28,607 bases of DNA. Origin: Fonticula alba. Lineage: Eukaryota > Opisthokonta > Rotosphaerida > Fonticulaceae. The stretch lies in assembly GCF_000388065.1 (NCBI RefSeq), contig NW_009242974.1:2759835-2788441 (forward strand), written 5' to 3'. Each line of letters opens with the position of its first letter. Within the stretch, counting starts at the first letter, position 1. Positions 19,276 through 28,101 of this stretch are shown here, piece after piece. The notes beneath the pieces were generated by a model. That model had not been told where the DNA came from and did not search any database. It saw nothing but the letters and a program-made list of their open reading frames with translations. Made by a program: the position numbers and the translations under genes.

Positions 19276-19360
19276 GGGGGGGGGGGGGGGGGGGGGGGGG
19301 GGACCCGGGGCCCCCCCCCCCACCCCCAACCCCCCCCCCCCGGGGGGGGGGGGGGGGGGG
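19276..19360. repeat. G27 / C10-12 / G19 homopolymer block
   Basis: A run of 27 G is followed by ACCCGGGG, two C-rich runs with sparse A, and then 19 G. Adjacent complementary G and C runs could fold into a very stable hairpin, and the G runs could form quadruplexes. Such runs are also typical places for sequencing or assembly error, so exact lengths are unreliable. Confidence 0.8.
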
Positions 19361-19493
19361 ACGGGGCGGGACACCGGGGTCCTCCCCCCGATCACCAGAC
19401 CCCATCGCCCGAGGAGGGGCCGGGGGATCGGACGGGGACCGGACAGGGGGTATCCTGCCGAGTGGTCGGGCGGGGGCGGGTCGCCCGCCCACC

Positions 19494-19510
19494 CGCGCGC
19501 GCGCGCGCGC
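19494..19510. repeat. (CG)8 tract
   Basis: A 17-bp run of alternating C and G, a potential Z-DNA element, in the divergent spacer upstream of the CCCH-W2 and EF-Ts genes. Confidence 0.85.
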
Positions 19511-19785
19511 CTGTGCGTGCCGTAACCTTGCGTCAAGGACCACGCAGAAGAACATCTTTCAAGACGGGACGCGCCACCAATCCCCGCCCGGCTCGGCGCG
19601 CGTCCCACGGGCAACACCCGGCCCCTTCCAAGAGCGACCCTGGGGGTATCCCTGTGCAGGACAGGGAGGCCGGGGGGCGGGGGGGGGGGCTGCCCAAGAT
19701 GACATCGAAGTGTCGAGAAGCGGGGACGGCCAACTGTGCGTGGTCTGATGGGGGGGGGAGTCCTGCGCGAGGGCAGCAAGGCGTG

Positions 19786-19800
19786 CCTAATGACATTAGG
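19786..19800. promoter_or_regulatory. 15-bp perfect palindrome CCTAATGACATTAGG
   Basis: Two 7-bp perfect inverted arms (CCTAATG / CATTAGG) are separated by one A. The AT content is high for this spacer. It lies between two divergent promoters and has the form of a dimeric transcription-factor site. No factor is assigned. Confidence 0.35.
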
Positions 19801-20916
19801 TTCTGCCTCAAGGGGAGCGCGCCCCGGGCCCGAGCGCCCTCACCATCTTCCCGCGGTAGATTGGGACTCACAACCGAGGGGAGGGAATAATTGGTTTTTA
19901 ATAATCGGCCGAACAAGCAAGCAGGGCACCTTCACGCAGTTTCGCGCCCATTTCTCTCGCTCTCTCTTTCTCCTTCTTTGGCCTCGGGGCTTTATGGATT
20001 TTGTCGCATCCCCTCGGACCGCCCTCGGATATTGGAGCCCGGTGCCTGGTGCCGCGAGACCCCCCTACCCCTTGGTTGTGCCCGCTCGGGGGGGAGGGGG
20101 AGCAGTGGAGGGGGGGCACATTCGCACAGGAGGGCGAGATGGCGTTCGCGAGAGCCCCTTCCTCCCCCACACTCTCGGACCTGGGAGGTCAAACATTTTC
20201 CCCTATGGCTAATGGCTACCGGCGTTAGATCACAGTGCCTCGGCCATGGCCGCCGAAGCGCGAAAGCCCCAACGGAAATAGGCTGCCACCCCCGGAGGTC
20301 AGGGCGTCTGGCGCCCGATCGTTGGCTCTTGGAGGGTCCGGCCCGAGGGCAGCATAATGCTATTTCATCGCCATATGCCGACGATCATGTCACTTCCATG
20401 CGGGGCACGCCGGGGATCTTCTTCCCGGCCCCCCGGCTGCGCCTGGCTCGGCCATCGGACGGTCTTTGTAAGACACCCCGAAGCCGCAGGGCCCTCCTGT
20501 GGCCCCCCCCCCCCCCCCCTCCCCCGGCTCGTTGCTTGGCCGGGAGGCCACGCGTTGGATCCCGGCCGAGGGTCCACGTTTTCGAAACTCTGGCGCGTTA
20601 TCCCTGTGTTCACCTGCCCTTCCCCTCCCTCGGCCTTGCGTCTGCCGGCGGCTGGCGGGGGGCCCTCGGGATTGTGTCTCCTGCCCCGAAGGCGGCGGCC
20701 CATGGGGTGGGGGCAGGCAGGCAGGCGGGAGGCCGACGCGGTGGGGGTCTCTGCGGCAGCGGCCACCGCTTCAGCCAGGGGGGGGGGGGGGGGAGGCGCC
20801 AGCCGAATAGCCAGCACCCAGGCGCCCCTCCGGGGGCTGCCCGGTGGGGCTGGGCAGCACCCTTCGCTCTCCCCTTCCTCCTTACCCTCCTCCCCTACTC
20901 GCTACTCGGTTCTACC

Positions 20917-22379
20917 ATGCTCTCTGTTGTCAGCTCGGCTTCTCGCACCTCCCTGTTTGGTGGTGCTCGCGTGTCGGCTGTGTCCCTGGCTCGCGCGCAC
21001 TTCACCACCGGCAATGTGGTGGCTTCGTCCGATGCCGCCCCCGGCGATGAGGTGAAGCCGGACATGAAGCTCCTTTCGCGCCTGCGCAAGGAGACCGAGC
21101 TCAGCATCAAGCAGTGCGTTCGCCAGCTGGCCAGCCGGGTCCTCCTGCTCACCACGCCCCTGCGGCGATGGGGGTTTCCCGTCCCCCGTATCTGACCATG
21201 TGCGCTGTCATTCGGCTGACCCCTCCCCACTCCCCCCGGCTCATCTCGCAGCGTGCGCACTGCTCTGATCAAGACCAACAATGACTATGACCTGGCCCTT
21301 GAGGAGCTGCGCAAGCTCGGCGCCTCGGTCGCCGCCAAGGTGTCCGGCCGCTCGATGGGCGAGGGTCTGGTCTTCTCTTTTGTCAAGGCTTCCGACGCCT
21401 CCTCCTCCCTGATGATGGAGGTGCGTAATGCATGTCACCGTCAAATGGCACCCCCCTCCCCCCCCTCTCCCCGGAGAGGGCTCCATGTGTCATTTCCCCC
21501 GCTTTGCCCTTTTCATTGCCGGCGTCACTGCCGCCGCCGCCGCCGCCGCCGCCGCCGCCTGCGTTCCATCCTGCGCAGTCGCTAACCCAACGCCGAATAT
21601 GCCAGATGAGCTGCGAGACCGACTTCGTCGCCTACAGCCAGCTCATGCAGAAGACCTCCACTTCGGTGGGCGAGCGCCTGCGCGCCATCTATGAGGCTTC
21701 GCCTTCGGTGACTGCCGGCGCCCTGCGCTCGGCCACCCCGTCCGAGGAGCTTACCACCGACCCGGAGGTCAGCGCCTCCATGCACGAGCTGGTTGGCAAG
21801 CTGAGCGAGAACATTGCCCTGCAGCGTGCGGTCCTGCTGAAGGCCCCGCGCGGTGGTCTGGTCGGGTCGTACACCCATCTGCGCACCGCTGAGGACATCG
21901 GCGGGCGCCTGTCGGCCTCGGTGGTCTTCGCCCCGGCGGCCCCGGTGGAGGAGGACTTCACCCCGTCCGAGGAGCTGAAGGACTTCGCCAACAAGGTTGC
22001 CCAGCATGTGGTTGGCTCCACCGGCCCCGGTGCTGTCGGTGTTACTGTGGCCGATCTGCTGGAGCAGCCCTTCCTCTTCGACCCGTCGACCACCGTCGCC
22101 AACCGTGCGTTCCCGCGGCACCGGTCTCCGGTTGGGCCACCTCCGCGACTTTTCGCTGCCTGCTCTTCCTCTCTCTCTCTCTCTCTTACTTTGCCTAACC
22201 TCCCCGTTATTCTGCTCCCCCCCCTGTTCCTCAACACACACACACACACAGTGATCAAGAAGCACGCCCAGTCCACTCCCGGTGGTCTCGAGCTGGCCGG
22301 CTTCGAGCGCTTCGACGTTGGTGTTGGCCCCGCCTTCGCTCTGGCTTCCGGCGAGTCCAGCACTGAGGCTTCCAACTAA
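20917..22379 (+). CDS. TSFM: Mitochondrial translation elongation factor Ts (4 exons)
   Basis: Predicted 330-aa guanine-nucleotide exchange factor for mitochondrial EF-Tu, from exons 20917-21113, 21252-21420, 21606-22104 and 22252-22379. The N-terminus (1-45) is Ser/Ala/Arg-rich with few acids, a likely mitochondrial presequence. The UBA-like N domain follows (about 52-105: LLSRLRKETELSIK, then TALIKTNNDYDLALEELRKLG), and the EF-Ts core begins with SCETDFVAYSQLM at 124, the family signature. It ends with FERFDVGVG, like the usual FVRFEVG ending. Length matches animal TSFM (about 325 aa). All three donors are GTGCGT. Intron 1 could alternatively break after the next TGC, which would keep the usual Cys, but only the GTGCGT choice is in phase with the CGCAG acceptor. 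Confidence 0.94.
21529..21559. repeat. (GCC)n trinucleotide tract in EF-Ts intron 2
   Basis: About ten GCC triplets lie in the second EF-Ts intron (21421-21605), about 45 bp before the acceptor. The intron also has a CTAACCC branch-like motif near 21583. The tract is not coding in the spliced frame. Confidence 0.85.
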
Positions 22380-22683
22380 GAGCTCTCCTCTCTCCCCCTC
22401 CCCCCCCCCCTCAACCCGCCCCTCCTCCCTGTCCCCCATCATTCGGCGTCCGCAAATTGTACTACCTTCCTTTCCTTCCAAACAATGTACCTCCAGGATG
22501 CATGTCACCCATTGAGTCCCTCATTCCCCGGCCGCCCTGGCCTTTTCCCCTGTCCCTGGTTCTGCCTCGCCCCCGCTTCGCTCTCTTGCTCGCCGAATTC
22601 GCCGAAGGATTTCCCGAGCTCGCTTTGCCACTGTGGCAATCTATTTTGGGCCATTTTCCGGATTCCCCCAACCGGGTGTCATT
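22380..22683. other. Convergent spacer, EF-Ts / cyclin L
   Basis: A 304-bp spacer, C/T-rich on + just after the EF-Ts stop, with a C run at about 22400-22410. It contains both 3' ends. No canonical AATAAA and no gene were seen. Confidence 0.55.
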
Positions 22684-24668
22684 TTACTTCCGACCGAGAG
22701 ACGAAAGAATTTGAGCGGCTTCGGCCCGGGTGGCGGCAATACGCCGCTGGCGCTCAACCTCATCAGGGGAGTCCGATTGGGCCGCCTGCTGTCGGGCCGC
22801 TCCCGAGCCAGCCTCCGGACCCGGGGGCCCGTCCCGGCTGGCAGGGGTGGCCGAGGAGCCCGGCCCCGAGAGGGAGGGGGCTCTCCCCATAATCGGGGCG
22901 GGCTGTTGGTTCCCCATGGGCGACTGGCGCTCAATGGCCGTGGCCTCCGGGGGCTGGTCCCCGAGCTCATGCGCACTCAGGAACACATCCGGCCGGAGGC
23001 CCTCCGTCTCGAAGAGAATGAAGTGGTACTTAGGATTGCCGGCCAGGCCGGCTGGGCCGTAGTTGGTCGCGCCCGTGGGATCCGGGGCACCGGCGATCAC
23101 GCGCCGGCGAATGTACGGCGCGACAATTTCCCGGGCAATCTGGTCGACCAGGGAGAGGGCCGCATCGCGGTGACGCTTCGGCCGGAGTTCAGACCCATGG
23201 TCAGCATGTTCTCCCTGATCCAGGGTCGGTCCGTCGCAGGGGCATTCATCCGGCCAGCAGCGGCCACCCGTGTCGAGGGCCACGCCATCGCTACATCCGA
23301 AGAGGGCATTCCAGCCGAGAGGAAGCGGTCGCCCGGCCACTCGACATGCCAGATCCACTGCGGCACAGGTGACCACCACTGGCTCATACTTGACCAGCAG
23401 ATTGGTCACCAGGGCGTCATTGCAGAAGTTCCATGCTCGTTGGATGAGGTGGTAGTCCGAATCGAGGAGGCGCTCCCGAATGGCGGGCGGCAAGCTCTTC
23501 AGGTACGGCGATAGGGAGGAGCGGCTGGAGGGCGATGCCGGTGCCGGGGCCGTCGCTTCGTCGGCTTCATCGGCTTCATCCGCGTCATTTGTCGACTCGT
23601 CGGTCCGGTGGTGCAGGTCGTGCAAGCCCAGCACATTGGCATAGATGAGCAGCGATGCATGGGGAAGCTCCACATGGAGGTGGAAGCCCAAGGCTCGAAT
23701 GATGACCTTTTCCATGGTAAAGAGAATATTCTCAAGCCGAGTGTACTCCTGAGGCCCGGCCCAGGGCCAGGAGAGGTGTCAAAGTGAGGGGCGGAAAAAA
23801 AAGTCCCCCAGCCGGCAAATGGTTAATGCGCCGAGAGGAAGGGGTGGGAGAAGAGGGGAGAGGGAGAGAGAGGGAGGAAGAAAGAGGGCAAAAGCGACGC
23901 CCACCAGTGAGGACAGGCAGCCGGATGGAAGTGTGGCGCACATCACTGAAGGAGACCAGCGGCGAGTAACCCGCATCCAGGGGGAGGCTGGGTGCACTTG
24001 CGTCGCCACCCGCACTGGAGGCCAAGCCGGTGCGCATGCGATCCGATGTTGGCGTGGCGTCCAGCGGATTGTCGCCCTCCAGACGCTGGCGCTCTTTCTG
24101 CCGAGCGGTCTTCAAGTCGGCCTCGGTGGGCTGGGCAATGACCGCACGCGACTGCGGGGCGGACCCCTGCTGCGCGCGCCACGCCAGGTAGTGGTACACG
24201 AAAATGGCATCACGATGATGGCGTGGGCGCTCGCACAGCTTGGATGCCAGGAAGACAGCCGCCAGGGCGGTCGGCCCGGCGGGGCTTCGGCTGAAGGACA
24301 CCTGGTAGTAGTACCGTTGGAGGAGAACCTGCGCCGTGGAGATGACGTTCTGGGGGCTGATCCAGCGCAAAAGGTAGGTCCGGGTCAGTCGGGGAGGGAG
24401 CGGGGGGTGCAGGGAGAGGGGGGGGGGAGCGGGCGAAGAGGAGGAGGAAGAAGGAAGCGCGAACAAATGCCGCATGCACGAACAGAGTCAGAGCGATGCC
24501 AAGCTCCCAAACGAAGTCGCAGGTCCAGACGCGAAGGTCATACTCCAGTTCCGGCGAGAGGCCCTCCTTCGTGGAGGGCGAGGCGGCAAGGATGGAGTCC
24601 GGGAGGATGACATTTCCCAGGAAGAGATTGGGCGCCGGCGGGGCGCTTTGGGGCGAGCGGTCGTGCAT
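22684..24668 (-). CDS. CCNL: Cyclin L-like CDK regulatory cyclin (3 exons)
   Basis: Predicted 554-aa cyclin from exons 24668-24484, 24356-23942 and 23748-22684. Donors are GTTCGT and GTGCGC, phases 2 and 0. Cyclin box 1 begins with ILPDSILAASPSTKEGLSPE, matching the cyclin L start (PSxxxGLD...ETDLR), then DLRVWTCDFVWELGIALTL, STAQVLLQRYYY and LASKLCERPRHHRD. Box 2 opens with EYTRLENILFTMEKVIIRALGF and includes LIQRAWNFCNDAL and CAAVDLACRVAGRPLP. Cyclin L partners CDK11-type or CDK12/13-related kinases in pre-mRNA splicing and transcription. This protein lacks the Arg-Ser tail of animal cyclin L and instead has a Pro/Ser/Ala-rich C-terminus. It also carries long insertions: about 60 residues between the boxes, and an acidic Asp-Glu-Ala stretch inside box 2. 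Cyclin K is the main alternative. Confidence 0.89.
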
Positions 24669-25102
24669 GCGAGAGGGCGGCAAAGACAGCGGAGCGGAGG
24701 CGAGGATGACCAAGAGGCGTGGGGGTGGCAGGGAGAACAGAGCGAGGCGCCCGGTGGCACACGCGCAGCCCGCACGGCCTCTTGTATAGCGGCGCGCGCC
24801 CCCCCCCGAGCGATCGGGGGAGTGTTACGCCTGGAGGCGCATCATGTGATCGCTCGAATGGCTTCGTGGGCCCTCCACCAGTGGAGGGGGGGGGGGGAAG
24901 TACGGCATACGGGCCCAGCAATCCGTACTCTTCGGTTCCGGCCGGACTGCTGAGGGTCGGGGCTTTTTTGGCGGGCCGATCTGCCGGTAGTCCTGCCTAC
25001 CAGGAGGGGACACCCCCCCCCCCCCCCCCCCCCCACCCACCACCCCCCCCTTGCCGCCCTGCTGCTCCTCCCGTGTTTCTTTCCTCACTCCAACTCCGAG
25101 GC
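24669..25102. other. Compact divergent promoter, cyclin L / NAA38
   Basis: A 434-bp spacer. It contains a hairpin-like segment near 24798-24818 (C run, GAGCGATC, G run), a G run at about 24887-24898, and a long C run at about 25013-25034 that leads into a C/T tract before the NAA38 ATG. No TATA box was seen. Confidence 0.6.
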
Positions 25103-25495
25103 ATGTCTCTCTCCGCCGACACCATGACACCGGCCGAGGCCCGGCAGTCGGTAGCCTCCTTCCTGGGTCACTTCCTGCGGGTGACGCTGACAGATCAGCG
25201 GACACTGACCGGGAAGTTTATCTGCGTCGACCACAACTGCAGCCTGGTACTGGACAACGCTGAGGAGGCCTTTGGTGGTGCGGGTTTCCTTTGTGCACAT
25301 TTGGGGCTGGCCTTTTGTGGCGTGCTTCATTTTTCCATTTCTCTTTTGCCCTTCTGCCACCCCTATTTTGCGGCCCTCTTCGCCTGCCTCCTTCCTGACC
25401 CCCGGCCCCTGCCAGCTGACAAGCGGTTCATCGGGAGCGCTGTCATTGCCAAGCAATTCATCCAGTCCATCGAGGTGGATTCCATCGCGCTGTGA
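25103..25495 (+). CDS. NAA38: NatC auxiliary subunit NAA38 (Sm-like, 2 exons)
   Basis: Predicted 84-aa Sm-fold protein from exons 25103-25277 and 25416-25495 (phase 1, donor GTGCGG, acceptor CCAG with an upstream CTGACC branch-like motif). Sm1 shows LGHFLRVTLTDQRTLTGKFICVDHNCSLVLDNAEE. Sm2 shows FIGSAVIAKQFIQSIEVDSIAL. The opening ARQSVASFLG and the VDHNC step fit NAA38/LSMD1/Mak31 rather than an RNA-binding LSm1-8. It should act with NAA30 and NAA35 in cotranslational N-terminal acetylation of Met-hydrophobic starts, at the ribosome. The size is near the minimum for the family. Using the donor three bases earlier would remove one Gly and stay in frame. Confidence 0.88.
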   Translation: MSLSADTMTPAEARQSVASFLGHFLRVTLTDQRTLTGKFICVDHNCSLVLDNAEEAFGGAGFLCAHLGLAFCGVLHFSISLLPFCHPYFAALFACLLPDPRPLPADKRFIGSAVIAKQFIQSIEVDSIAL

Positions 25496-25769
25496 GGACT
25501 TCGCAGCCATGTCCCCTGTCCATCCCTGCATTCTGATACATGAGCTGATTTTTTTTTTCACATCTATGGTGCATTCTATGAGTCATGATACATGGATCGG
25601 TGGCCCCTTGATGAAGAGGGTGCGAGAAACTAGGGCAGGAGACCCGCGCCGCCGAGGCACAAATAAAAAAGTGGCGAAGCGGCAAAACGGGAGCGGGGGA
25701 GGTCGGGCGGGGGGGGGGAGTGAGAAGAATGGTAGCCCTGATGGATGGGGAGGACGACAATCCCGACTT
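25496..25769. other. Convergent spacer, NAA38 / EngB GTPase
   Basis: A 274-bp spacer with both 3' ends. It includes a T run (25549-25558), an AATAAA signal (25662-25667) on the + strand, and a short G run before the EngB stop. Confidence 0.6.
25662..25667 (+). terminator. Candidate poly(A) signal AATAAA for NAA38
   Basis: AATAAA occurs 167 nt after the NAA38 stop codon, in the correct orientation, and is followed by A and then GTGGCG. It is the only canonical hexamer I found just downstream of a gene in this window. The 3' UTR would be about 190 nt. The opposing EngB gene ends at 25770, so the two transcripts may nearly meet. Confidence 0.45.
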
Positions 25770-28101
25770 TCACCGGCCACGCTTGTCTAGGTCCTTGCGC
25801 GAGACGTATTCATACTTGACGAAGAGGCCGTCCTGCTTCTTGTTGGCCTTCTTGGCCTTCTTCTTGGCCTTCCTCCGCTCGACCACCTCCGGGTCGAGAA
25901 CCCGAGCCGATGGAGCAGGCGACGCAGGTCCAGCCGAGGTGTCCTCAGCAGAGCTGGGCACGGGGGCAACCGGAACGACAGGCTGCTGGGCATGGTCGCC
26001 GGGGGCCGAGGTGTTCTTGGCAGACGTTCCGGACGGATTCACAAGGCGCAGTCCGAAGCAGGAGGCCGCCTCGCGGCGGAGCTGGGCCACACCGGCACCC
26101 GTGCGCGAACTCACAAACATAACTTCCTTAACGGCATACTTGTAGTCCGCGAGTTCCTGGCGCACAAAGACATTAGCGATGTGTGTGTGTGTGTGTGTGA
26201 GTGTGTGGATGCGCGGATGTGTGAGCACGCTCGCAACTAGGGAAGATGGGGAGGGAAGGCCCGTCTGACCGGCGAGCGGGAGAGAGCAACATATACCTTC
26301 TCAATGGACTGGGCCACTTGCAGGAGGTCGCGTTCCTTGACCAGATCGCACTTGGTCAGGACAACCTGGAACTTAGCGCGATTGTACTTGTAGATGGTTG
26401 GTCCAGACTCCAGGTCATCGTCGGACAGGGCCCCGGCATCAAGCGGCGTATCGGCCAGCAGAGGGGGCCAAACATCGCCCTCCTTGGTGATGGTGGTGCC
26501 AGGCTCCGGGGGGACGGTCGGCCGAACCGGGCGCGGCGGGACCCATCCCGGTGGGGGGGTGGGGCAATTCTCGAAGCGCCGGATGAAGTCGCGATCGCTG
26601 GCCTTCAGACCGTGACGGGCATCGGCCAACAGGAAAACCCGCGAGAGTCCAGGTCGGAAGGCGGCAAACTCCAGCATCTTCAAAAAAGGGGCCAGTGACG
26701 GGGCGGAGGGGGCAATCCACAGGAGGAGCGGCGAGGGAGTGGAGAAGGGAGTCGGTCGGGGGGGGGGGAGGGAGGAGAGCGGGCTCTACATGAGGGGCAC
26801 GCACCATCCTGCGCCAGGAGTGCACGCGGGCCGCACGGCCGAAGGCAAACCCATAGCCGGGCAGATCAACGAGGACGGCGCGATTTTCCGGCTGGTCGGC
26901 CTTGGTCGGGCCAATGCCCTCGAGGCCCTTGACACGGTAGAAGTTGAAAGTCCGCGTCTCACCCGGGCGATCGCTGACCGGGGCAAAGGTGCTGCCAGTC
27001 AGGCGGTTGAGCAGCGAGGATTTGCCGACATTGGAACGGCCTGAACGTCCGGCCCGGGAGAACCAAAGGGGAGGCGGAAAAGCGCCACCGAGAGCAGGAG
27101 AGGGGGGGGGGTGGCCCGCCAGACATCGGGGTTGTGGTTAGCGAGGCGGAGAGGACGCGGGGCAGGGTGGAGAGGGAGTAGATCAACGCACCGAGGAAAG
27201 CAATTTCCGTGCCGACGCGGCGACGGCGCTTGTTGGGGTTCGGGGACTCGCGCTTCTGCTCATCGGAGTAGGGGAAGTCGGCCGGGTGGTTGCAGAAGAC
27301 CACCTTGGAAAAGCCGGTGCGGAACATCTGACCAAATGACCAGGGGGGTCAGTTGGTGCTGAGGACGGCCCTGGGGCTGCCTGCGCAAAAAAAAAAAAAG
27401 GGGAGGGGGGGGGGAGGACAAAAGAGGGAGATGAAGGATGACACAGGGCCCCGGCAGGGGACACACACCTCCTGCAGGCTCTTGTCCTCGGGGGTCATCA
27501 GGCGATTGATGACGGAGGCAGTTTGCCCGCGCAGTTGCGCGTCATCCGGGACGGAGAAGCGTGCGACCTTCTGATTCCGGATGAGAGTCATAATTTCGCG
27601 ATCAGTGCGCGAGCTTCCGCCGGAGCCAGGCCCAGCGGTGCCACTGGCAGCGGCGGCCGCCGCGGCGGCATCCTCCCGACGACGACGGGTCCGCGCCACG
27701 GCCGCAGGAATGGACAGCAGCTTGCCCTTGCGGGAGGCTGCAGCCGAAGCACCGGCGCGGCCCATTCCCGATGCCTGCTGGACGCGCTGCTGGTGCTGGA
27801 AGATCTCCTTCGAGGCGCTGGTGCGAGTTTGTCCGATACGTGCGCTAAATGAGGGCCTCGGCCGGGAGGGGGTGGACCCATCGCCGAATTGCCGGGTGAT
27901 CCCGGCCTTCCGGCGAGCCGAGGAGAAGTCCCGGGTGGCGAGGGTGGCGCCAAAGGTGCCCGGCGCGAGGCCCACGCGTGGCGCCAGAAGCCCTCCGAGG
28001 CAGCGGGGGCCGGGGGCGGTGGCAAGCATGGCCGGCACCCGGGCAGCGGCCGAGGCCGTGCCAATGAGGGTCCGCGAAAGGAGGGCCGAGCGAGCAAGCA
28101 T
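25770..28101 (-). CDS. GTPBP8: EngB/YihA-type GTPase, GTPBP8-like (5 exons)
   Basis: Predicted 590-aa GTPase from exons 28101-27469, 27327-27192, 27040-26805, 26677-26297 and 26156-25770. EngB proteins are TRAFAC GTPases that assist large-subunit ribosome assembly, mitochondrial in eukaryotes. G1 is GRSNVGKS (257-264), rebuilt exactly by the exon 2/3 splice. G2 Thr is near 285 in RPGETRTF, G3 is DLPGYGFAFG (315), G4 TKCD (443), G5 SSRTG (478). The N-terminus starts MLARSALLSRTLIGTASAAAR, a convincing mitochondrial presequence. Bacterial EngB is about 200 aa and human GTPBP8 about 284, so this one is much longer: about 210 extra N-terminal residues rich in Arg/Ala/Ser, a Pro-rich acidic insert between G3 and G4 (about 372-430), and a Lys-rich C-terminus (KKKAKKANKK). 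Confidence 0.94.
26180..26201. repeat. (GT)n microsatellite in EngB intron 4
   Basis: A GT run of about 20 bp inside the intron at 26157-26296. On the coding strand it reads CA, 20-40 bp upstream of the acceptor. Confidence 0.85.

Larger units (their letters stand above)
19023..20916. other. Divergent promoter region, CCCH-W2 gene / EF-Ts
   Basis: The longest spacer, 1,894 bp. The left part is purine-rich on + (19030-19190), pyrimidine-rich for the minus gene. It then holds the G/C homopolymer block (19276-19360), a (CG)n tract (19494-19510), a 15-bp palindrome (19786-19800), another C run at about 20502-20518, a G run at about 20779-20792, and a C/T tract leading to the EF-Ts ATG. Several long open frames cross it, but they are Pro/Gly/Arg-rich composition artefacts. 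No tRNA or other RNA was recognised. Confidence 0.55.

Noticed and set aside
19891-21195. 434-codon + frame running into the EF-Ts exon
   Set aside because: Only the part after 20917 is real protein. The upstream part is Pro/Gly/Arg-rich intergenic sequence crossing homopolymer runs.
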